NCBI GenBank assembly: GCA_031290375.1
Contig: JAITNR010000144.1
Location: 1-7,175, forward strand
Direction of reading: 5' to 3'
Length of the DNA: 7,175 nt
Source: Prevotellaceae bacterium
GTDB lineage: Bacteria; Bacteroidota; Bacteroidia; Bacteroidales; Paludibacteraceae
The notes beneath the pieces were generated by a model, which saw nothing but the letters and a program-made list of their open reading frames with translations, had not been told where the DNA came from and did no database searches. Below, piece after piece: positions 1-5,711 of this stretch. The stretch's first letter is position 1; each line of letters starts with the position of its first letter. A program made the position numbers and the translations under genes.

Positions 1-65
1 ATAAAAAATGTTAAAACATTTTTATTTGCTGAATAACCGATGGTTGATAGCGAGTTAGGTAACAT
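1..65 (-). CDS. possible N-terminus of a gene running off the left edge
   Basis: An ATG on the minus strand at 65-63 opens a reading frame that has no stop down to position 1, giving about 21 residues that begin MLPNSLSTIGYSANKN. It lies about 40-50 nt downstream of a good Bacteroidota-type promoter on the same strand (115-146), a normal leader length. No clear Shine-Dalgarno sequence precedes it, which is common in this phylum. Two other minus-strand ATGs in the leader close within a few codons. The fragment is too short to assign to a family. The promoter is the main reason to believe a gene starts here; the true start could also lie left of the window. Confidence 0.3.
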   Translation of the reverse strand, partial: MLPNSLSTIGYSANKNVLTFF

Positions 66-114
66 GTGTTGAGTTAATTGTTAATTAAAGTCCATTTAAG
101 TTCAAAATCGGGTG

Positions 115-146
115 CAAAGGTAGATATAATTTTTGGATTGTGCAAA
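115..146 (-). promoter_or_regulatory. Bacteroidota-type promoter firing leftward
   Basis: On the minus strand, TACCTTTG at 122-115 matches the Bacteroidota -7 consensus TAnnTTTG. TTTG at 146-143 matches the -33 element, and 20 nt separate the two. The same spacing is seen in the promoter upstream of the DUF177 gene in this window. It lies downstream of the rpmF terminator, so it should start a separate transcript toward the left edge. Confidence 0.6.
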
Positions 147-180
147 TTTATTTTTTACAGAATTTCAAAGTCGCCGCTTG

Positions 181-216
181 AAAATAAAAAAAGGGGCTGC
201 CTTTTTGGACAGCCCC
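181..216 (-). terminator. rho-independent terminator after rpmF
   Basis: Read on the minus strand, GGGGCTG (216-210) pairs with CAGCCCC (199-193), and a possible CC/GG pair lies inside the loop. The stem is followed at once by a U-rich run (192-181, seven T then ATTTT). It starts 9 nt after the rpmF stop codon, so it ends the DUF177-rpmF transcript. Confidence 0.9.
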
Positions 217-225
217 GTAATTTTT

Positions 226-411
226 CTAAACTGCAGATGCTTTTTCAATTGCAAGTTTGCCGCGGTAGTAACCGCATTCGGGGCAAACAGTGTGATAAAT
301 GTGCATCGAACCGCAATGCGAGCAAACAGCTAATGTAGGTGCTGTTGCCTTGTAGTGTGTACGGCGTTTTGCCTGTCTGGTCTTTGAATGTCTGCTTCTG
401 GGATTTGCCAT
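226..411 (-). CDS. rpmF: 50S ribosomal protein L32
   Basis: This 61-residue protein is bacterial ribosomal protein bL32, a small basic component of the large subunit. The N-terminus MANPRSRHSKTRQAKRRTHY is the conserved basic tail that reaches into 23S rRNA. Two CxxC pairs (C30/C33 in CSHC and C43/C46 in CPEC) form the zinc-ribbon knuckle, so this is the zinc-binding form. The length is normal. The ATG at 411-409 is preceded by AAGGAA with a 7-nt spacer, a better ribosome binding site than most genes here have. The gene lies 17 nt after the DUF177 gene, the widespread yceD-rpmF arrangement, and is followed by a strong terminator. In many bacteria fabH or other lipid genes follow rpmF; here the transcript ends instead. 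Confidence 0.97.
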   Translation of the reverse strand: MANPRSRHSKTRQAKRRTHYKATAPTLAVCSHCGSMHIYHTVCPECGYYRGKLAIEKASAV

Positions 412-428
412 TTTTTCTTTCCTTTAAT

Positions 429-938
429 TTATTTATTAATATTTTTTAGAGCCTCCCAACGTGGGTCACTCCGTGATTTTTCGGGTTCTTTTAGATATTT
501 TTTCAATTTGTCTATCATAGCTGGGTTGCATTCTCCTTCCCTGTGAAAGTTTTGTATCGGAATTTGAAGTATCAATGTTTCAAACATATAATCGGAGATA
601 TCCAATACACCTGTTTTTGCATCTGCAAGGATAGTATCATTTTTATTGTCAGGGTATTCTGCCTGAAATTTTACAACAACATTCTCCTTCGTATCAATAT
701 GAAGAGGCATTGTGTTACAACACCTGTCGCATATTATATCTATCACTCCATCGAAATCCAAACACAAACAAGCATCTGACGCATTTTTACGAATGTCTAT
801 CCCGACATCAACACAGCCATCAACAATCTGGTCCGAAGCAAATTTTGCAAAGAACTCCCTGTCCAAGTGATATTTGACAGTCTGTGCTTCGTCAGTTAAT
901 TGTTTGAGATACAGCAAATAAGGGTTGTGATTCTCCAT
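429..938 (-). CDS. DUF177 / YceD-family protein, rpmF operon partner
   Basis: This 169-residue protein belongs to the DUF177 (YceD) family, whose members are encoded directly upstream of rpmF in most bacteria and are linked in the literature to 23S rRNA accumulation. Visible family marks are the central CDRC motif (C70, C73, with an extra C74) after a beta-rich segment, a further cysteine at C137, and the C-terminal DPRWEAL (158-164) typical of Bacteroidota members. A start 10 codons earlier (TTG at 968) is possible on paper, but that codon falls inside the -7 promoter box TAACTTTG (973-966), so transcription must begin downstream of it. ATG 938 (MENHNPYLLYL) is therefore the start. A GGAG-like sequence is absent. 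No catalytic function is known for the family. Confidence 0.9.
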   Translation of the reverse strand: MENHNPYLLYLKQLTDEAQTVKYHLDREFFAKFASDQIVDGCVDVGIDIRKNASDACLCLDFDGVIDIICDRCCNTMPLHIDTKENVVVKFQAEYPDNKNDTILADAKTGVLDISDYMFETLILQIPIQNFHREGECNPAMIDKLKKYLKEPEKSRSDPRWEALKNINK

Positions 939-965
939 ATTATTATTATCCACAAATAATTTTCG

Positions 966-997
966 CAAAGTTACACATTTATTTTCAATAATCCAAT
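966..997 (-). promoter_or_regulatory. promoter of the DUF177-rpmF operon
   Basis: On the minus strand, TAACTTTG at 973-966 is a perfect TAnnTTTG -7 box. ATTG at 997-994 supplies the TTG of the -33 element, with 20 nt between them. The ATG at 938 lies about 28 nt downstream of the -7 box. This placement rules out the TTG start at 968. Confidence 0.7.
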
Positions 998-1056
998 AAC
1001 TTTTTCAGATGTAGATTCAACGGCTAAATCTTTTTTTGAACTGTCATAAAAAAATA

Positions 1057-1211
1057 ACTGCTTATCACAATAAGCAAGTAAGATTTATGCTCGCATTAAT
1101 TCAGGTTTCACCTGCGGGTTATTCACATAACATCCTATCGGGCTGAATAAACACTATTCAACCCGTGATTCGCATGAATAATGAACTTCTCATACGATAT
1201 ATTATTCATTG
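1057..1211. other. cluster of short hairpins in the non-coding stretch
   Basis: No gene is seen in 969-1559. This part of it holds four successive potential stem-loops. TGCTTA (1059-1064) pairs with TAAGCA (1071-1076), extendable past a bulged A to 1057-1079. CAGGT (1102-1106) pairs with ACCTG (1110-1114) around a 3-nt loop. CGGGCTGAAT (1139-1148) pairs with ATTCAACCCG (1156-1165) with one mismatch. TGAATAAT (1175-1182) pairs with ATTATTCA (1201-1208), extendable to GCA/TGC. None is followed by a convincing U-tract. The cluster could be decayed repeats or a structured RNA; nothing here identifies a known RNA family. Confidence 0.4.
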
Positions 1212-1227
1212 CTCAGACGTTCCTTTT

Positions 1228-1256
1228 CGTCATTGCGAGCAAAGCGAAGCAATCCA
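1228..1256. repeat. dispersed palindromic repeat, CGTCATTGCGAG type
   Basis: CGTCATTGCGAG, followed within a few bases by GCGAAGCAATCCA, matches a sequence I recognise as a common intergenic repeat in many bacterial genomes. ATTGC (1232-1236) and GCAAT (1249-1253) form the ends of a stem. It lies in the non-coding stretch next to a long inverted repeat. Confidence 0.65.
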
Positions 1257-1275
1257 TAAATTAAAAACGTCAAAG

Positions 1276-1521
1276 TTATATCAAAATAAAATAAGTCCGT
1301 TATACAAAGTTATTTACATCATACGGACTTGACCGCAATCTCATTTTATCATGATTTTTATACAGTCCATTTTTAATATCACTTTGGTATAGTTATTATC
1401 TATCTATTGTTTTTTTGTTGTATCTTTGCCAGAAAAATCAAGAATGAGATTTCGGGTCAAGCCCGCGTGCCATAAATAACTTTGTATAACAGACTTATTT
1501 TATTCCATTTTGATATAATAG
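1276..1521. repeat. long imperfect inverted repeat, arms about 75-80 nt
   Basis: The left arm (about 1276-1348) and the reverse complement of the right arm (about 1442-1521) align over nearly their whole length. The best segment is TAAAATAAGTC[C/T]GTTATACAAAGTTATTTA, at 1287-1315 and again in reverse at 1476-1504, with one mismatch. The outer ends share TTATATCAAAA, with a 5-nt insertion in the right arm. The inner ends share a cGGaCTTGACC-type core and AATCTCATT. This core is the same family as the repeat at 6953-6980. The central ~93 nt (1349-1441) are unique. It could be two oppositely oriented copies of a dispersed composite repeat, a foldback/MITE-like element, or the borders of an invertible segment. 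Confidence 0.75.
1421..1428 (+). promoter_or_regulatory. candidate -7 box for the beta-CASP/symporter operon
   Basis: TATCTTTG is a perfect TAnnTTTG match, followed by CC as is common after this box. There is no TTG at the expected -33 position (around 1397-1400 reads TATC), so support is partial. If used, the leader would be about 120-125 nt and would contain the right arm of the inverted repeat. A second TAnnTTTG occurs at 1477-1484 inside that arm, also without a -33 element. Confidence 0.4.
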
Positions 1522-1559
1522 ATAATAAATACGATATTCATTTTAAATAATTAAATAAA

Positions 1560-2990
1560 ATGCAAATAGAATTTTTAGGAGCAACAAGAGAAGTTACCGG
1601 CAGTAAATTTCTGATTACAACAAAGCTGGGCAAAAAAATCCTGCTCGACTGTGGTATGTTTCAGGGCAAGGGAATGGAAACCGATTCGGCAAACCGTAAT
1701 CTCGGCTTCGATCCTAAACAAATCGACCACCTTATCCTTTCACACGCCCATATTGACCATTCGGGACTGATACCCTATATGTACAGGCAAGGGTTTAGAG
1801 GTTCGATTATCTGTACGGCGGCTACTCGCAGCCTTTGCACATATATGTTGTTGGATAGCGCAGGCATTCAGGAACTTGACGCAAAATACTACAATCGAAA
1901 GGCTGCCTTCGGACACGTCAGAGCAACTACACCGCTATACGACACTACTCACGCCCAAAAAAGTATGGAACTCTTCATTACTACCGAGTTTAACAGACGG
2001 TTTTATATAGATAATGAAATCAGTGTCAAGTTTTTTGCTACGGGACACCTTTTGGGTGCAGGCTGCGCTGTGCTTGATATTGTTGAGAACGGCAAAACAA
2101 TACGTGTCGGCTACACAGGCGACATCGGACGACAAAAAAGCAGTATCCTCTCTACACCCAAAGCCTTTCCACAATGCGACTACATTATCACCGAATCAAC
2201 CTACGGCAACCGTATTCATGAACCGGAGGAAAATATAAAAGAACAGCTCTGCGACATTGTTTACCACACTTGTGTAGAAAAGCGCGGGAAGTTGATTATT
2301 CCCTCCTTTGCCGTAGGCAGAACACAGGACATTCTCTACATTCTGAACGAGCTCTACAACGAACAAAAATTGCCACCTGTCAAAATATTTGTGGATAGCC
2401 CTCTTGCTGTAAATGCGACAACTGTCTTCAGCCAATACACCGAATATCTGAATGACAATGTCAAAAACACTATGCTATACGATGACGACCCGTTTAACTT
2501 CAATTCGGTTTCCTATATCAAAGATGCTGTTCAAAGCAAGAAAATCAACAAATACCGCAAGCCTTGCGTTATTATTTCAGCATCAGGTATGTTGGAGGCA
2601 GGCAGGGTTAAGCACCACGTAGCCAACAATATAATGAAGCCTTCGACTACCATTTTGATGGTGGGTTACTGCTCCCCTACCTCTTTGGGGTCAAGGATAC
2701 AGGCGGCAGGCTTGAAAAAAATCTCTATCTTCGGCTCTGAAATTGCTGTAAGGGCAGAAATAAGATCTATGGAGGCGTTTTCGGGACACGGAGATTACAG
2801 GGAGATGATAAAATATCTCAAATGTCAAAATCCTAATCTGCTGAAAAACATTTTCCTTGTACATGGCGAATATAATGTGCAGGAATTTTATCGCCAGCAA
2901 TTGCAGTCCAGCGGGTTCAGGAATATTATTATTCCTCAAAAGGATGAAAAATATATACTGAATGACACTGAGGCATTGAAAATAAAGTAA
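1560..2990 (+). CDS. beta-CASP metallo-beta-lactamase-fold RNase-type hydrolase
   Basis: This 476-residue cytoplasmic protein has a metallo-beta-lactamase fold with an inserted beta-CASP domain, the architecture of CPSF73/YSH1-like RNA endo- and exonucleases. The metal motif is HAHIDH (H62, H64, D66, H67). Further ligands are H163 in TGHLLGAG and D188 in YTGDIGR. The beta-CASP landmarks follow: E212 in TESTYGNR, PSFAVGRTQDILY (248-260), SASGMLEAGRVKHH (340-353), GYCSPTSLGSRI (369-380) and H410 in FSGHGDY. A final histidine lies in VHGE (434-437). All active-site positions are present, so it should be a working two-metal hydrolase; RNA is the likely substrate by family, not shown here. Length is normal. 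The ATG lacks a Shine-Dalgarno sequence. The symporter gene follows 30 bp later, probably in one transcript. Confidence 0.92.
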   Translation: MQIEFLGATREVTGSKFLITTKLGKKILLDCGMFQGKGMETDSANRNLGFDPKQIDHLILSHAHIDHSGLIPYMYRQGFRGSIICTAATRSLCTYMLLDSAGIQELDAKYYNRKAAFGHVRATTPLYDTTHAQKSMELFITTEFNRRFYIDNEISVKFFATGHLLGAGCAVLDIVENGKTIRVGYTGDIGRQKSSILSTPKAFPQCDYIITESTYGNRIHEPEENIKEQLCDIVYHTCVEKRGKLIIPSFAVGRTQDILYILNELYNEQKLPPVKIFVDSPLAVNATTVFSQYTEYLNDNVKNTMLYDDDPFNFNSVSYIKDAVQSKKINKYRKPCVIISASGMLEAGRVKHHVANNIMKPSTTILMVGYCSPTSLGSRIQAAGLKKISIFGSEIAVRAEIRSMEAFSGHGDYREMIKYLKCQNPNLLKNIFLVHGEYNVQEFYRQQLQSSGFRNIIIPQKDEKYILNDTEALKIK

Positions 2991-3020
2991 GCAGTTACAA
3001 GGTTGTACCTGCAAAATATA

Positions 3021-4496
3021 ATGATGAATGCCTTGTTAATTCTTTTAATTCTAATACTTTACATCGGCGTATTGCTGTTGATTTCGAGCCTGACTTCGAG
3101 GAAAAGTCAGTCAAATTCGACATTTTTTAGTGCCAATCGCCGTTCACCATGGTATTTGGTGGCGTTTGGTATGATTGGCTCGTCTGTGTCGGGAATTTCG
3201 CTGGTGTCGGTGCCGGGAATGGTAGCAGATTCAGGCTTTACATATTTGCAAACGGCAGTCGGCTTTTTCGTAGGCTACGTGGTTGTGGCAATGGTGCTTT
3301 TGCCTCTCTACTACAAACTAAATCTAACTTCAATTTATGAATATCTCGGACAAAGATTTGGAAAAATAACACATAAAACAGGTTCGGTTTTTTATATTAT
3401 ATCAAGGTTAATTACATCTGCCTCAAAACTTTATGTAACTGTTCTGGTCCTTCAGATTTTTGTGTTTGATGCTCTTAAAATTCCCTTTTGGATGTCTGTT
3501 ACAATCTGTGTATTAGTGATTTGGCTCTACACCAATAGGGGTGGCATCGGAACAATAGTTTTTACGGACGCTTTGCAAAGTTTTATTTTGTTTCTGGCAA
3601 TAATCCTGATGATTTTTCATGTAACAAGAATGCTCGATTTTTCGTTTATCGAAACGATTAAAGCGATAAAAAACAGTGGTTTAAGTAGAACTTTTGTGTT
3701 CTCCGATTTTGTGAGTAGCAGAAACTTTTTCAAACAGTTTTTCAGCGGAATTTTTATTGTAGTAGTTATGACAGGGCTTAGTCAAGATATGATGCAGACC
3801 ACACTCTCATGCAAAAACCTGAAAGAAGCCCGCAAAAATATGCTTTGGTACGGTACAGGGTTCGTGCCTCTTAATTTGCTGCTGCTCTGTCTGGGTGTTT
3901 TGTTGATAATTTTTGCACAAAAACACTCAATAGCATTGCCTTCCGAGCCGGACAAGATTGTGCCTGTGTTTGCCTCTTCGCTGCTGGGCAAAATGGTTTA
4001 TGTGGTGTTTGTTTTAGGCATAATAGCCGCGACATTCAACTCCGCCGACTCCGCTCTAACAGGCATTGCAACGGCTATTGCAATAGATCTGGTAAAACTT
4101 AAAAACAGGGAAAACAAAAAAGCAATCACTCTGCGAAAAATCACATATTTCGCTGTTTGTGTGGTTTTTGTGTTAGTCATTTTGTTGTTTGAAAATATTG
4201 AAAATCACAGTATTATTGATACCATTTATATGATTGTGGGTTACGCATACGGACCGCTGCTTGGGCTGTTTGCTTTCGGGCTTTTTACAAAATGGCAGGT
4301 TATGGACAGGGCTGTGCCGTTTCTGGCTCTGCTGTCGCCCGTTTTAACCTATGTAATTTCCTCTTTCTGCAAAATAAAATTCAACTATACTTTCGGCTAC
4401 GAAATATTGATAATCAACGGACTGTTGATGTTTTTGATGATGCGGCTTTTTAAAAGAAACAGCAAAGCGACTCAAACTTTTTTTGAAGCGCAGTGA
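3021..4496 (+). CDS. sodium:solute symporter (SSS family)
   Basis: This 491-residue inner-membrane protein is made almost entirely of hydrophobic helices, about 13 by eye, as expected of the sodium:solute symporter family (PutP/SGLT type), which couples Na+ entry to uptake of a small solute. Family marks include the early GMIGSSVSGISLVSVPGMVA segment (first helix break), SIYEYLGQRFG before the third-fourth helices, GLSQDMMQ in the middle, and FNSADSALTG (339-348), whose S341 and S344 fit the Na2-site serines of helix 8. The substrate cannot be told from sequence; sugars, amino acids and organic acids are all known in the family. The ATG at 3021 (or 3024) is preferred to the TTG at 3003, which has no room for a ribosome binding site. 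The C-terminus converges on xerC, with 16 bp between stop codons and no obvious terminator. Confidence 0.93.
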   Translation: MMNALLILLILILYIGVLLLISSLTSRKSQSNSTFFSANRRSPWYLVAFGMIGSSVSGISLVSVPGMVADSGFTYLQTAVGFFVGYVVVAMVLLPLYYKLNLTSIYEYLGQRFGKITHKTGSVFYIISRLITSASKLYVTVLVLQIFVFDALKIPFWMSVTICVLVIWLYTNRGGIGTIVFTDALQSFILFLAIILMIFHVTRMLDFSFIETIKAIKNSGLSRTFVFSDFVSSRNFFKQFFSGIFIVVVMTGLSQDMMQTTLSCKNLKEARKNMLWYGTGFVPLNLLLLCLGVLLIIFAQKHSIALPSEPDKIVPVFASSLLGKMVYVVFVLGIIAATFNSADSALTGIATAIAIDLVKLKNRENKKAITLRKITYFAVCVVFVLVILLFENIENHSIIDTIYMIVGYAYGPLLGLFAFGLFTKWQVMDRAVPFLALLSPVLTYVISSFCKIKFNYTFGYEILIINGLLMFLMMRLFKRNSKATQTFFEAQ

Positions 4497-4512
4497 AAAA
4501 AAATGCACAAAA

Positions 4513-5397
4513 CTATCGTTTAAATGTTTTTTTGTAGATTTTTTGCAACTCTTCAAACGAAGAGTGCGTGTAAACTTGCGTTGTAGCGAGCGAAGAGTGT
4601 CCAAGTAGTTCCTTTACGGTGTTCAACTCTGCTCCGTTGTTGAGCAGGGCAGTGGCAAAAGTATGCCTCAGCACGTGCGGCGAGTGTTTGCTCAACGAAC
4701 TTATCTGCGCCGTTCGGGCAACTACTACCAGATATAAAGCCTTGTCATATACGGGTTTCCCATTTTTTAACACAAAAAAGTAGTCGTTCAGTCTCTCAAC
4801 ATCTCTGTTTTTTATTTTCAAATATTCCACAATCTGCTTTTGCAACGGCTCCCCAAAGGGAACAAGCCGCTCCTTTTTACGTTTGCCGAAAACTTTTATT
4901 GTTTTTCTACTAAAATCAAAACTGCTGAGTTTGAGTTGAGTAATCTCAGCCCGCCGCATTCCTGTCTGATAAAGCATTTCAATAATCAGGTTGTTGCGTT
5001 CGGTTTCAAACTCGGTTTCGTTATGTGTCGTCTCTTTAATTGCAGGCGAATTCATCTCTTTTTCCGTAAAAAAATTCGGAATATAAGATGCATTCCTGGG
5101 GACGATCAATCCATAAGCAGGATTTTTTTTAATGATATTGTTTTTTAGCAAAAATTTATAAAACGACCTTATGGAAGATAATTTTCTATTGACGGAAGCA
5201 GTTGAATATCTGTTGTTTTCCATCAAATAGATAATCCAAAGTCGAATGTCGTCCATTTCGGCATCTTCCAGTTGAATGTTACGCAAATCTTTCTGCAAAA
5301 AAATGCTAAACTGTTCAATATCATTCTGGTACGACAAAACTGTATGAGAAGAGTAATTTTTCTCATACCGTATATATTCAAGAAACCGCTTTAACAT
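4513..5397 (-). CDS. xerC: XerC-type tyrosine recombinase
   Basis: This 294-residue protein is a site-specific tyrosine recombinase of XerC/XerD size. The N-terminal SAM-like core-binding domain (about 1-95) contains the SSHTVLSYQNDIEQF and SVNRKLSSIRSFYKFL segments. The catalytic domain has the complete set: R148 in TGMRRAE, K172 in VFGKRKKER, H241 and R244 in HVLRHTFAT, H267 in LLGHSSL and nucleophile Y276 in TTQVYTH. It should cut and rejoin DNA through a 3'-phosphotyrosine link and, with a partner Xer, resolve chromosome dimers at dif. The gene lies 51 nt downstream of rpsU on the same strand, a standard Bacteroidota neighbourhood that argues for a housekeeping Xer, not a mobile-element integrase. 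In related genomes hpf/raiA and then tuf often follow; here a convergent symporter gene comes next. XerC versus XerD cannot be settled from this alone. Confidence 0.88.
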   Translation of the reverse strand: MLKRFLEYIRYEKNYSSHTVLSYQNDIEQFSIFLQKDLRNIQLEDAEMDDIRLWIIYLMENNRYSTASVNRKLSSIRSFYKFLLKNNIIKKNPAYGLIVPRNASYIPNFFTEKEMNSPAIKETTHNETEFETERNNLIIEMLYQTGMRRAEITQLKLSSFDFSRKTIKVFGKRKKERLVPFGEPLQKQIVEYLKIKNRDVERLNDYFFVLKNGKPVYDKALYLVVVARTAQISSLSKHSPHVLRHTFATALLNNGAELNTVKELLGHSSLATTQVYTHSSFEELQKIYKKTFKR

Positions 5398-5448
5398 TGC
5401 TCTAAATTTTTGATATGACTGAACGTAACCATCAAAAACCTGCGCAAA

Positions 5449-5640
5449 TCATTCTTCGTTTTGTTTGAGTTGCTGAACGTAAATGGCGTGGTTCTTTGCT
5501 TCCCGCTTTACAACTGAAGGTTTGTCAAATTGCTGACGGCGACGGAGCTCCTTAATAACGCCCGTCTTTTCATATTTACGCTTGAATTTCTTTAGGGCTT
5601 TTTCTATGTTATCGCCCTCTTTTACAGGTACTACAATCAT
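5449..5640 (-). CDS. rpsU: 30S ribosomal protein S21
   Basis: This 63-residue basic protein is bS21, a small-subunit component near the anti-Shine-Dalgarno end of 16S rRNA. The start MIVVPVKEGDNIEKALKKFK, the KYEKTGVIKELRRRQ core and the following F.KPS segment are characteristic, and the length is normal for the phylum. The ATG (5640-5638) follows an A/T-only leader of about 40 nt with no Shine-Dalgarno sequence. Bacteroidota ribosomes are known for sequestering the anti-Shine-Dalgarno through S21 and partners, and rpsU is often the exception with a strong site; here none is apparent. It is the first gene of the rpsU-xerC unit. Confidence 0.96.
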   Translation of the reverse strand: MIVVPVKEGDNIEKALKKFKRKYEKTGVIKELRRRQQFDKPSVVKREAKNHAIYVQQLKQNEE

Positions 5641-5681
5641 TTTTAGATTATTATTTATTAATTTTCTATTTTTTGAGAGTG

Positions 5682-5711
5682 CAAAGTTAATACATTTTTT
5701 TTGAATACAAA
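5682..5711 (-). promoter_or_regulatory. rpsU promoter
   Basis: On the minus strand, TAACTTTG (5689-5682) is a perfect -7 box and TTTG (5711-5708) a -33 element 18 nt upstream; another TTTG lies at 5715-5712. The -33 element falls inside the first codons of the divergent DUF1566 reading frame, so the two transcription units overlap at their starts. Confidence 0.65.

Noticed and set aside
4..23. AAAAATGTT/AACATTTTT palindrome as a terminator
   Set aside because: It is pure A/T apart from one G-C pair, has a 2-nt loop, and may lie inside a leftward coding start; too weak to call.
78..338. Plus-strand reading frames over the rpmF terminator and gene
   Set aside because: They run antisense through the terminator and rpmF, have no family features, and carry no promoter or ribosome binding site.
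1228..1521. CRISPR array
   Set aside because: The repeats are few, of unequal length, in both orientations and without regular spacers.
4344..4604. 86-residue minus-strand frame across the symporter/xerC junction
   Set aside because: It overlaps the 3' ends of two well-supported genes in other frames and looks like a low-complexity shadow.
4840..5148. 102-residue plus-strand reading frame
   Set aside because: It is wholly antisense to the intact xerC gene, whose catalytic residues are all present on the other strand.
4513..5397. Mobile-element integrase or dedicated invertase for the 1276-1521 inverted repeat
   Set aside because: The rpsU linkage and XerC/D size favour a housekeeping Xer; nothing ties it to that repeat.
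5407..5438. TTTTTGAT/ATCAAAAA stem between rpsU and xerC
   Set aside because: An A/T-rich 8-bp stem with a 16-nt loop; it is not a convincing attenuator or terminator.
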